64,000 nt of DNA, from the NCBI GenBank assembly GCA_029204225.1, contig CM055101.1, positions 4,579,246 through 4,643,245 on the forward strand, in the 5' to 3' direction. A program made the position numbers and the translations under genes. Shown here piece by piece: positions 45,446 through 55,701 of this stretch; the stretch's first letter is position 1, and each line of letters begins with the position of its first letter. This stretch comes from Diphasiastrum complanatum (lineage: Eukaryota; Streptophyta; Lycopodiopsida; Lycopodiales; Lycopodiaceae). A model generated the notes under the pieces. It was not told the origin of the DNA and searched no databases. It saw only the letters and a program-made list of their open reading frames with translations.

Positions 45446-46299
45446 TGTTGGGGGTATTCCCAACGAATTGTAAATAAATAAATTCGACCAATAAAATGTG
45501 TTGCGAGGGCATGGCATCCTGCGCGCGTAAGCCCATGGCCCAATGAGCATGCAAGTTTAAGTGTAAATTAAATAAAATAGACTTGGGCCTTTGAATTAAA
45601 ATAAAACTAGAGGCCCAAAGTCATTTTTTAACTTAGAAGATTACTTTTTAGAGTTGGGTCCAAATTGGGACTCACATGAATCTTGTGAACTTCAATGTAC
45701 TTTTTGTGGACCCTTTGATCAAGTTGGGTCCAAGATGAATGGATAGGATCAATGTAAATATTAGCCAATAGGATTTTGGGGCAAGGGCCTTCCCCATTTT
45801 ATAAAAGGCACCATTTGTACACTATTTTCATGCTTAATTGAGAGGAGGAGACTCTACTATTTTGAGAGCTCAAGCATCCTCATTTGCTAATCACTCTTGC
45901 TTATGCTATTGTTGTGATTGCTTGTTATTTCCATTTCTTCCATGCTTTTTGTTTGTGATTAGTTAAGGTTTCTCCATAAGCAATGACATTGAGCATTTGA
46001 CCTAACCTCCATCTCACCTCTCTCCCCTTCTCTCTCTCTCTCTCTCCCCTCTCCTTCTCTCGTTCTCTCTTCTCCATTCCCTATTCACTTTTTTTCTTCT
46101 CATTCAGCCTAAAATCATGATGAATGTTAGTGTAGAGGAGTAGAGTTAAAAGTGGGTAGTGTTAGTGGTGAATAGAGTTAATGGAGGAAGTAGGAAACTA
46201 ACTAAAAATAGCATCTATGCATAGTTAGGTGCCTATCCAGTGATCTAACCCTTGTTGACAAGCGGGAGGACTATACTACGCAAGATCTTTGACCCTACA
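45446..46299 (+). repeat. Gypsy C1 5' LTR
   Basis: 854 bp, TGTTGGGGGTATTCCCAAC to GACCCTACA. CCAAT box at 45765-45769 (GCCAATAGG) and TATA box TTATAAAAGG near 45799. The CT-rich tract at 46020-46075 lies in the transcribed part. Confidence 0.88.
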
Positions 46300-46300
46300 G

Positions 46301-46318
46301 TGGCGCCGTTGCCGGGGA
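46301..46318 (+). promoter_or_regulatory. Gypsy C1 primer-binding site (tRNA-Asp)
   Basis: TGGCGCCGTTGCCGGGGA is an exact complement of the 3' end of plant tRNA-Asp(GTC), one base after the LTR. Confidence 0.9.
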
Positions 46319-47613
46319 TAGGTTCCCACTAACTAGTGTAGTTGCATTTTAGCTATTTTCTTGCTTTTTAGAGTAGTTTTAGGTAGATTTTTACGTGTTT
46401 AGAGTTAGTTTTTTGTATTTTTTTTTTTTGTGTTTGGACTGTTTACAGCTAGCGAAGGAGGTGTGAGAGGGTAGAGGAGGCCCAAAACAGACTTAAGGGC
46501 TTGAAAACCAAATTGGTTGCCAAAAAATCCAAAAAGATACACCAATCTGTATTTTGGAGGAAAAAAGAGCCTAAAATCTCATCAGACTTTAATATCTCCA
46601 AAACCAGTGAGAATTAACCCTTGCATGACTGGCAATAGCTCTAGGGTACTGTCCTAGACCTGCATAGAAGCCTGCGAGAGTTAGTTCCAAGCAGATTGCA
46701 AAAATTAGAGAAAAATCATAAAAAAATTCAGAAAACCCTTGAAAAAATTCAAAAAAATTCAAATCTTCATAAGAACTCTCGCAGAGTCCTCTGAAGTTCC
46801 ATCTCAGTGAGACCAGGACACAAAGAAGCTTGCGAGAGTTAGTTGGATGTCTAAGTACCTGTGCGAGAGCTCCTTGTGAAAAAACGACGGGAAAGTACCA
46901 GTGAACCCTCGCAGACACCAAAATTTTCAGTTCTAGTGGGCAAGAACTCTTGCAGAGGATTCGGAGGCTCACTCTCTTAGAGACAAGGACACAGAAGAGC
47001 CTGCAAGAGTTAGTTTGATTCCCGTGATTAAGTGCTAAAAAATCACTAAAAATTGAAGATCCAGCAAATCCTTATAGTAAGAACTCTCGCAGACCCTCTC
47101 AATCGATTCAGAATGTCCATTTCCATCAGTGATGAAGCTTGCAAGAGTTAGTACAGAGATTTGGTGAAGATCAAGCCAAATTTGTGGTTTTGAACCCTAA
47201 GTGAAATTTTCACTTAGTGCGAGAGTTAACTCTCATAGAGAATTCCATAGTGAGATCTGACCCAGATTCAGCTACTGCGATCCTTGAGAGAGTTACTTCC
47301 TAGAGATCTAAGAGATATCAAGTTTTTTACATGCAAAAAAGCTAAAGAACCATCACACAGCTAACCCTTGCACAAGTGAACTCTTGCAGACTAGATCAGT
47401 GGAAAGATCTACATCAGATCCAGCTACTGTCAAAATCTTAGGTCAATCAGTGCAAGGAGTAAAAAGTTATCTAGAAAAAACCATCGCAAGAGGCCTAAAA
47501 TTCACTTCAGGCCGATCAGATTGATCAGATCCTTAAGATCCAGACTGCATCCGACTGTATAAACAAGATCCAACCACTTTGAAAAACACCATCGGATGAA
47601 TCTGAGATTGGGA
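46319..47613 (+). other. Gypsy C1 leader with alternating AACTCTCGCAGA / TGCGAGAGTTAGTT motifs
   Basis: Untranslated leader of about 1.3 kb. At least ten copies of the motif or its inverse occur between 46590 and 47400 (for example 46672, 46774, 46831, 46862, 46914, 46944, 47002, 47082, 47140 and 47217), often alternating in orientation so that neighbours could pair as RNA stems. No ORF is credible here. Confidence 0.7.
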
Positions 47614-49248
47614 TGATCAATAACACGAAGAATAGCAAATCAAGCACCACACCTTCCCAGATTAGTAGCTGTGCAACAAGAGGCAGAACCAAAACTAGCA
47701 CCAATGGATCCAATGGGCCAACCCGTACTTGTCGCTCCCTTGCAAGTGGTCCGGAGAGCACCACGGATGGAAATACCAAAATACGACGGATCATCAGATC
47801 CCATCCGGTTCCTCCAAATCTACGAGCAAGCCTGTGAAATCTACGGCGAAAGGACACCTGCAAAAAAGCTGATGCTGTTCTCCATGTCCTTATTGGTAGT
47901 GGTTCAGAATTGGTTTTTCAACCTGGCAGAGGAAGAAAAATCTACTTGGAAAGCGGTAAAAGTGGCTCTCATTACACGCTTTAAACCAAGAAAGTTTCTG
48001 GAAGACCCGTTTCTCTTGCTGAGCAAAGTCAAGATGGGAAAACGAGAAAGGGTCAGGGACTATATTGAACGGGTCAAACATCTACGATCCAAGTGCAGTG
48101 CAGCCCTAACTCCTGATCATGTGGTGATCATGTGTTTCCTAGCCGGACTACCATGAAGCATCAGAAGAGAACTGAAACAACGGGAGTGGTATGCTACTCT
48201 ACAAGAAGCTATGGAAGATGCCATCAGGGAAGAGGATGAGGGATCTGACGACAAATATCCATCCACCCACACTCCTACTCCCTCGATCACATCATCATCT
48301 TCAAACGCATCCGCTTTATCCATAGAACTGTTGTTGGAGCAAATGACAAAACTACACAAACAATAGATGGAGCAACTTACGGCGTAGTTTGACCAGAAAC
48401 TGAAAGCCTTACAAGGAGTTGTAGCAATAACGCCACATCAACTGGAACCAAACTAGCTACAGTATCCAAGATAGGAGAATGTATGGTGTTCAGTGTGCAT
48501 GCAAAACAATACAGTGAACGAGTGCCCAGTCCTAAAGCAAAATCTGAGACTGACACATAGATTTTGCCATCTGTGCAATGCAACATCGCACAATACGACA
48601 TTTTGCCTGTTTAACCCCTGGATTGTTCAACAGATGAGAAGTCCTTATCAGACTTCTTATCCTTATTATCAAGGGGCACCAAACGCGACACCGAGGTACG
48701 ATGCACCAAATCAGCAACAACGTATGACCTTACCTGCACCACCATGGCCAGTTGATCATCAAGTGGCCCATGTAAACCTGACAACAGCGGAACCAGAGAT
48801 GCAAGTACCACCTCAACCTGAGCAGCAACAATGGTATGAACCAGATGAACCATTTATGGATCCTACCATAAATGAATATGTTGCAGCCTATGAAACTCAA
48901 ACTCAGAGTCAAGACAGAAGGAACTACGGCTGCTACAGATGTGGCGAAGGACACATAATTGCAGAGGGACAATATACATCCTTCTGCCGAGAATGCGGTT
49001 GTGGACACTGTTACAAGAATTGTCCATTAAAACCTAGAACCAGTGCACCTCTCAACTTCATTGCGATACAACACCCAGCAGTTCTAGTAGGGATGCCATC
49101 GGAAAGACACCAATTTCACACTCCTGTGTTAGCCATCACGCGAGCACAGAAGAGGAAGGAAGTGGTTCCCTCACCACCACCCTTGGTCACTGACGACCAA
49201 CCCTCAACTTCAGCGCCATATCTGAATGTGAGGGAAGAAAGAAGATAG
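47614..49248 (+). pseudogene. Gypsy C1 Gag with in-frame stops
   Basis: The first ATG (47613/47614) is in another frame. The main frame runs from about 47671: MDPMGQPVLVAPLQVV, RMEIPKYDGSSDPIRFLQIY, ALITRFKPRKF, RERVRDYIERVKHLRSK and VVIMCFLAGLP. After a TGA (48154) the same frame continues SIRRELKQREWYATLQEAME. Further stops include TAG at 48364 and in CTAGCTACAG near 48457. Then a zinc knuckle CHLCNATSHNTTFC (C-x2-C-x4-H-x4-C) and a second Cys-rich cluster CYRCGEGH ... CRECGCGHCYKNC. Capsid plus nucleocapsid of a gypsy element. The frame is kept for about 1.6 kb and the breaks are stops, not indels. Confidence 0.82.
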
Positions 49249-49284
49249 TACCAGAAAATAAGACACTAGGTACAGAAAGCACAA

Positions 49285-50316
49285 GTGGAGGAAAAAGATC
49301 AAGAAAGGGACAATCCCACGGAACCTCTAGTTGGCGTCGAACGGGAACCGCAAGCGGGCTCACCACCGCGCACTGTTCAGAATGATCGGTTGCACCAACA
49401 TGAGCCACCTTTTCACATGGTGGAGCCCGAGGAACCACGCATTGAAAGGCTCACACTTTTATTGGCAAGCCGTATTAGTTTACCACTTGAAAAACTACTG
49501 CGGATTACACTACAAGCAAAAAGCCTTCTAGCTGAATGGGCCAAAGCGGATGAGAAACCAGTAGCGCTTGAGCCCATATATTTTATGAGCTATGAAAAAA
49601 CAAGTAACGTCCTCCACATCGGGGCAACATGGGAAAGTGAGGAGTACAACATCACTTTGCCAATCAAACACAAGAGATACGAGGACGAGGTAGCAGTAGT
49701 AGATGGAGGATCAGGTGTCAATTTGATCTCCACTACTTTGTATGAAAAGTGGGGTTTACAAGAATTAAAGCCAGCAAGATTCGCCATCAAGCTAGCAAAT
49801 CAATCTTGTGTGAAATCAAAAGGTGTAGTTGCCAATATCCCTGTAAAGATAGCAGACATGCAGTTTGTGAGTACTTTTGTAGTCATGGATATACTTGAAT
49901 CTCCAAATGCATACCGTGTTTTACTGGGAAGACCATGGTTGAGGACTGCGCAAGTAGTACACAATTGGGGTACGGAGAAACTCACCTTCAAGAACAAAGA
50001 GCATGCTATGAAGGTTGATCCAACCACATGGGCGATGAAACCTATTGCATCCAAAGTTGATGACGGATCATCCACGACAAATCACACGATTGATCGCCAA
50101 AGTCCAGCCAAGGGAGATCACTATGATTTAGAGACAGATGTCGTGAGATGGACGGATGCATTAGCAACTATTGACTGTCGGACATGTCAATATGAATCAG
50201 ATCCTGAACCCAGTACATCTTCATCCAAGTGTTACACTATGGACACACCAATCACATTTGGGGTGAATATCATAAACGTAGCATGGCTGTCAGCGAAATC
50301 TATCGAGATGATTTAG
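49285..50316 (+). pseudogene. Gypsy C1 protease region
   Basis: 343 open codons in the same frame as Gag. It contains FMSYEKTSNVLHIGATW and the retropepsin-like region VAVVDGGSGVNLIS near residue 138, followed by YRVLLGRPWLRTAQVV. The usual catalytic D-S/T-G triad reads D-G-G-S here, so the site is either altered or this lineage uses a variant. The protease would cut the Gag-Pol precursor. It is preceded by two stops after Gag and followed by frame changes around 50320-50790. Confidence 0.75.
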
Positions 50317-50444
50317 TCCCTTGGCAACATGCTCTAACTTATAATAAGGAGATTGAGCTGACTGATGAGCAGGTCCTACACCACATGGACCCAAATCGTT
50401 AAGGAATCAAGAAAGTACTAGCTCAACCACCGCAAAAGTTTTCT

Positions 50445-52395
50445 ATGGCAAAAGTCTCAAGGATCGATCTACCCAAGGCACCTGCGAATAAGAAAAATCA
50501 GTTGAAGCAATGCTACAACCAGGTGATTCGATGGAGTGATCTACCCGAAGAGGCGATAGCTATGGTAGATGTTGATATTCGCAACCACAAGGCGAATGTC
50601 ATGACAGTTTTGATGAAAGACAACAAAGAAGAATCAACCAAAATGACAAAAAAGAAAAAAAAAAGTGGTGTTGGATTCCTTGAAGTCAATCAAAATGGAC
50701 TCAGATATAGCGTCATCCTACACAGGTGACCAATCGGGCTAAGATCAATATGCTGAAGGAGGAATCTCGATGAGCTCCAGTTCACGAGATGCCTAAGACT
50801 TTCAAAAATTATACCTTGGACGACATGGTAATAATGATGCCGCAAGCCCAGCGAGAGCCTGATCAAAGTCAGGCACCAGTGAAACAAGTCTTCGAGGGAC
50901 CTGCACGAACACAGCCGATGAGCCTTGCCGAGCCAGATGAAAAAGAAAAGATAGTGCATGTGGGAGAGCAATTAACGCCCACACAGTTCAAGAGACTAAG
51001 ATCATTGTTGGTGGAGTATAAAGACTATTTTGCCTTGAGTTATAGTGATCTTAAGGGCATTCCACCAACAGTAGTCCAACACACCATACCCTTGGTGGAC
51101 GGAGCAGTCCCCAAGGTAAGTCGTTACTACTGCTGCAACTTGAATTATACAGAGCTGATCAAGCAGGAGTTGCAGAAGCTGATGGATGCAGATTTCATCT
51201 ATGAAATCGAGCACACGGAATGAGTATCGCCAATAGTTATAGTACCCAAGAAGAACGACAAAATGTGGATTTGTGTGAATCTAAAGGCGCTCAATGCAGT
51301 CACCAAAAAGGATCATTTTCCTTTACCATTTACGAAAAGTGTCCTCAACAGAGTAGCTGGCGCCGAAGCCTAAAGTTTTCTAGATGGCTTCAGCGGCTAC
51401 AACCAGGTGAAGATAGCCCCCCAAGACCAACACAAAACAATATTTGCCATGGAATGGGGAACCTATGCCTATAAGGTAATGCCATTCGGACTTTGCAATG
51501 CCCTGAGCACTTTCCATCGAATCATGTAGGCAGCAATCAAAGATTATTTGCAAAAATTTCTAGAAATTTTCTTGGACAATCTGTGCGTGCATGGACCAGA
51601 CTCAGAACACTTGTCCAATTTGGAAAAAGTGCTACAAAAATGCCGTGACTTCCAGATCTCCCTGAATCTAAAAAAATGTCAATTTTGGGTGACACATGGC
51701 TTGATTCTCGGCCATATAGTGTCAAGGCACGAGATTGCCACAAATCTATCAAAGATCAGGATCATTGTTGATCTACCACCACCGGGAACGATCCACAAAG
51801 TCTATATCTTTATGGGCCATGCTAGCTATTATAGGATCTTCATTCTTGATTTTGCGGAGTTAGCCCGACCAATTTACAAACTCATACCGGATCCACATTG
51901 GAACGAGGAAGCCCTAAAGGCTTTCCAAAAGCTTAAGGATGCATTGGTTTCAGCACCAATCTTACGCCCACCCAATTGGTCCATTGAGTTTCACGTGCAT
52001 ACAGATGCATCGAAGTATGTAGTTGGAGCAGTCTTAACCCAGCCAGGTGAACACAAAAAGAATTTTCCAATCCAATTTGCAAGCCGACAACTCAGTGATA
52101 CAGAAATGAATTATTCAACCACAGAGCGGGAAGCACTGGCATTGATCTATGTGGTTAAGAAATTTTGATATTACCTGATGGCCACACATTTCACGTTTTA
52201 TACGGACCACCAACCCTTGCTCTATCTCGTTAACAAAACTTGCAACACTGGAAGAATCACCAGATGGCTACTTTTGTTATTGGAGTTTGATTTTCGAATA
52301 GTAGTTTGCAAGGGAAAACAACACTACATGGTAGATCATGTGTCTTGAATCAAGGGAAAGGAGATTGCAACCCAACCCGATGATGAGTTGGCCTC
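50445..52395 (+). pseudogene. Gypsy C1 reverse transcriptase and RNase H
   Basis: A linker (50445-50729) is in another frame. From 50789 one frame runs to the end of the element with several in-frame stops. RT: SRYYCCNLNYTELIKQEL, stop, VSPIVIVPKKN, WICVNLKALNAVTKKDHFPL, stop, SFLDGFSGYNQVKI and TYAYKVMPFGLCNA. A TAG follows in FHRIM-stop-AAI. The active site reads FLDN instead of F/YxDD, so a catalytic Asp is lost. RNase H: FHVHTDASKYVVGAVL, ASRQLSDTEMNYSTTE, REALA, stop, FTFYTDHQPLLYLVN. The stops are consistent with CGA-to-TGA and CAG-to-TAG changes. Truncated at 52395, before integrase. Confidence 0.86.
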
Positions 52396-52555
52396 TCTTT
52401 AGTCTCCTTAATCTCTCTCTTTTCTGCTTTCTAGGGTTAAGTCTTGCTTATGTGATGCTTTCATAGCTTAGCTAGGGTTAAGTCTTGCTTATGTGATGCT
52501 TTCATAGTTTAGCTCTAGATAAATTGTGGTTTCATTCGTAACTTGATATCAGAGC
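52396..52555 (+). repeat. Element G 5' LTR end and primer-binding site
   Basis: 52396-52543 aligns with about 59022-59169. It holds two copies of a 41-bp unit (52432-52472 and 52473-52513, starting TAGGGTTAAGTCTTGC). The PBS variant TTGATATCAGAGC follows at 52543-52555 (normal TGGTATCAGAGC). Confidence 0.8.
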
Positions 52556-53099
52556 ACTTTCCTGATTGCTAAATTTCAAATCTGATTTTCTGATTGGGCG
52601 CCCATTTTTCTTGTTGATTCTTTTTCTCTCTCTTTGCTGAGGGCTTTCATCTCTTTTTCAGCAACATTCAACACAGTTCGGAGGAGGACCAACTCCCATT
52701 AGAGCATTTTCCTTGGCGAGCTTTAACGGACTGTTAGCGAAAGTACTTCCGCCAAATTTGGCAGCCAGAAATATATATATTTTTTTGGCAGATTATTTTC
52801 GGTGCCTAAGTCCAGCTTGTTTACAGGCTGTCCAGCGCCCAATTCCCTCATCTCTTTCGTTCGTTTCTCCTTCCATTTTTAGCCCTCTCTTCACTTTTGT
52901 TTGCTGGCTGTCCAACCCCTTCATACTTGTCACTTTCGTCCATTTTTGTCTCCATTTGCAGCCATTTTCCACATTTGATGGCAAGCTATTCAGCGACCAT
53001 CTCCACCCTCATACTTGCTGTTTTCTGTAGCATACCTGAAGCATTTTTTTTCTCTAGCATCTCTGGCAGCATTACTTGGTGGCTGTCCATGGTGGCTGT
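52556..53099 (+). other. Element G leader, first part, with GGCTGTCC repeats
   Basis: Noncoding. GGCTGTCC or a close variant recurs near 52828, 52904, 53081 and 53094, and after the solo LTR near 54487, 54564 and 54673. Short overlapping frames exist but have no coding character. The solo LTR target duplication GCTGT is part of this motif. Confidence 0.55.
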
Positions 53100-54486
53100 C
53101 GATGGGACAAGAGAGATAGAAGAACGCAAACGGAGAAGAGAGCAGAAATATTGCGAAACAGCTCTCCCGTTACAGTCAGCTGCTAGATGCAAAGACAGTC
53201 TAATAGAAAGCTTATGCTAAATATATCACAGCTTTAAGTGTTCTAATTGTCCAACATGATCTTAAAAATTAATTCATACTCTGAAAAACAAGAGTACAGT
53301 CCACCGAAGATATTAGAAATGCTTTGTGTGTGGTAATACTGAAATCAGATTCAATATGAAGTTTGGTTCTAAAATAGATGGAAAGAGCGGTATGATATCG
53401 CGAGTTCCTCAAGCGTTAAATACAGCCATCGTCTGATCAAAAACTGAGAAGTTGTAGACGTCCGTGTTCTGAGCAGAGTGAGTAAACAAGCGCGATCAAA
53501 CGACGATAAAGTGCATTCAATCACAACAAGCATTCATCTACGTTATACACAGATAGAAAAGCATGTTGTTGCTATATTACACCGAAGCACAATCAAATTG
53601 CAGTTACAACCAAAATGACGACGTAACTAGGAGGCTCGAATAATACATCTCATGGACGGAACGTCTCTCATGTAATCTGTGTTGGGATGATCTATTTATA
53701 GATTGCATCCATGTATTAATTACACTAAATATTTGTCACCTGATTAGGCAAGCCGTTGTACTTGGAAGTATATGGCTTTTGTGACAACTATACATAGTGT
53801 ATACAGTTAACAAATCAGGAATGTTGACGTGGATGAGGACGTCACAAATACTCTCACTTTGCATTTTACGTGAAGTGGTTTTCTCTCACTTTGCAAATTC
53901 GGGAAGTGGCTGAGAACGTTCCTCGTTCAAAAATAGATGACCTTCGGCATTTTCTCTCTCTTTGGGATTTTGCGAAAAAGCCGAAGGTGCCCTTAAAAAA
54001 AAAAGACGAAGGTGTCTGTAACAGTTTAACCCTTGAAAATAGATGACCTTCGAGAATTTTCTCTCTCTTTGCATTTTTTGGGAAAATGCGAAAAAGCCGA
54101 AGGTGTTAAAAATAGTTAAAGTTAAACTTTTGAACTGTGCACAAGTTGACTTCTTCAAAATAATTGAACGGAAGAAGCCGAAGGCAAGTGCCACAGTTTT
54201 TGGAAAAGTGCAAAAAATGTGACACTTAGTGTATTTCTAAAGACCGTTGAAAAAGTAATGTATTTTTGTAGACTTGTTCTTAATGCAAGTTTGTGGAAGT
54301 CCTTGAAGATGGCCGAGTCTTCAATAACTTCAAGTTATTAAACTTAACATCTGAACTTGAAATTATAATAGGATTGGTTACCCTTTGTTGGAGATCAGCC
54401 GAAAGCCCGTTGTAGATGTTCTTCAAATAATTTGGCTGTCTAAGTTTGTGATTCCAAGGAGAAAACTGTGGGCTTAATTTCCAACA
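53100..54486 (-). repeat. Solo LTR of the copia E family
   Basis: 1387 bp, reverse complement of the E 3' LTR (22045-23406): it starts TGTTGGAAATTAAGCCCAC at 54486 and ends CCCATCG at 53100. Flanked by GCTGT on both sides (53095-53099 and 54487-54491). No internal sequence is left, which is the product expected from recombination between the two LTRs of an element. Confidence 0.93.
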
Positions 54487-54491
54487 GCTGT

Positions 54492-55112
54492 CCAACGCCC
54501 CATTTGGCCCCAATACTAGGCAAAATTTCCAGCTCCAACGCAGTTCCTTGACAGATTTGGTCGTTGGCTGTCCGTGCACATTTCCAGCAGCTTTCTATAG
54601 CCTATACGCATTTCATTTTGCATAATTTCCAACTACAAAGCGGCCCAAAAATATTTTTTATCTCTATTTGGTGGCTGCCCGATATCTCTTCATTTTACTA
54701 CCATTTTCAGCACGCTCTCGTTTGCAGTTGCGAGGTACTACCTACACTGTTTGTTACGTCTTTTCATTGGCGTACTTGTTGTGACGACTTACGTCCTCTC
54801 CTTCAGTTCGTCCACTTGATTAGCGTCTTGCCTGGCTTAACTTTCTGCTTGTGGCTGTTGTTTTGTTATTTCCATTCCATTTTGTTGTTTGTGTTGTCCA
54901 TCGCATTTGTCATTTTGTCTTTCGCTATTTGTTATTAATTTCCGTTCCATTTGTGTTTCATTTCCATAATTCATTTTCATCGTCGATTTTGTTTTTCACT
55001 TTTTCTTCATTTTCTACACTCCATTATAAGAAATAATAATAAAAGCCACCCAAATTATTTGGATCATTGGGTTACGTATTCTTTTCCGTTACTTTTAATT
55101 GTATTTTTTATC
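54492..55112 (+). other. Element G leader, second part
   Basis: Noncoding T-rich sequence up to the Gag-like start at 55113. Continues the GGCTGTCC repeats. No supported gene. Confidence 0.5.
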
Positions 55113-55697
55113 ATGACTTCTAATTTTCGGTCTCTATCCCCTTTAGATTATATTTTTCTTTTTAATAGTGATATACCATCTAAACATATGTTCGACAAAT
55201 GGCTCACACGTCTTCAGTATTACTTTGATACTTCTCGGCCAACTTGTCCAGGTCCTAATAAGATATTTGATGCAATTTTTCTCTTAAACGGTTCTGCTAG
55301 GTTGAAGTGGTTTGACTATGTCCATTCTCATCCGCCTATCTCTGAGTGGCATGACTTTCTACTAGTACTTCACCTTCTTATATTTTTAGATGATAATTAT
55401 GTAATTGTTCCTCACGTCGCTCTTACGAGTGGTATTATAGGTCTTGAGAGTTCTACTCCTTCTGATTTCTCTCGTGAGCATTCTTCCATATGCGAGGTTC
55501 CATTTTCTTGTGCAGGACAAATAGAGATAGAGTCACACATTTCTAGCGTTTCACATGAGGTTGATTCACACTTTGCTAGCGATGCACATGAGGATGATTC
55601 TATATCACATAGTGTGAGCGAGTTGCTTGAATTTTCTATGCACATATATAGGGAATCAAAAAATCTTGGTACACAGCATCTAGCCTACATTACTTGA
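55113..55697 (+). CDS. Element G Gag-like protein
   Basis: About 194 codons from ATG 55113 (MTSNFRSLSPLDYIFLFNS). It contains HMFDKWLTRLQYYFD, then IFDAIFLLNGSARLKWFDYV and PISEWHDFLLVL. This is the spacing of a gypsy capsid core (helix, then LxGxA-xxW, then W-xxF). The rest is Ser/Glu/His-rich (EIESHISSVSHEVDSH). It ends at 55697, and the next ORF begins in another frame 5 bp later. The upstream open frame from 54951 is Phe/Ser-rich and probably untranslated leader. Confidence 0.6.
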   Translation: MTSNFRSLSPLDYIFLFNSDIPSKHMFDKWLTRLQYYFDTSRPTCPGPNKIFDAIFLLNGSARLKWFDYVHSHPPISEWHDFLLVLHLLIFLDDNYVIVPHVALTSGIIGLESSTPSDFSREHSSICEVPFSCAGQIEIESHISSVSHEVDSHFASDAHEDDSISHSVSELLEFSMHIYRESKNLGTQHLAYIT

Positions 55698-55701
55698 GAT
55701 A

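Larger units (their letters stand above)
45446..52395 (+). mobile_element. Ty3/gypsy retrotransposon C1, 3' end missing
   Basis: 5' LTR, tRNA-Asp PBS, long leader, gag with zinc knuckles, protease, RT and RNase H in gypsy order. It ends abruptly inside RNase H/connection sequence at the left edge of element G, so integrase, any F-type ORF and the 3' LTR are lost. The Asp-type PBS fits the Athila/Tat side of plant gypsy elements; lineage is not proven. Confidence 0.87.

Noticed and set aside
46301-46318. A tRNA-Asp gene at the Asp-like sequence
   Set aside because: Only the 18-nt complement of the tRNA 3' end is present; it is a primer-binding site and not a gene.
46589-46972. Minus-strand open frame of 127 codons in the gypsy C1 leader
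   Set aside because: It lies antisense in an untranslated, motif-repeat leader; no domain and no relation to the element's genes.
46590-47400. CRISPR-like array suggested by regularly repeated short motifs
   Set aside because: The motifs are short, degenerate, in both orientations and lie in a eukaryotic retrotransposon leader.
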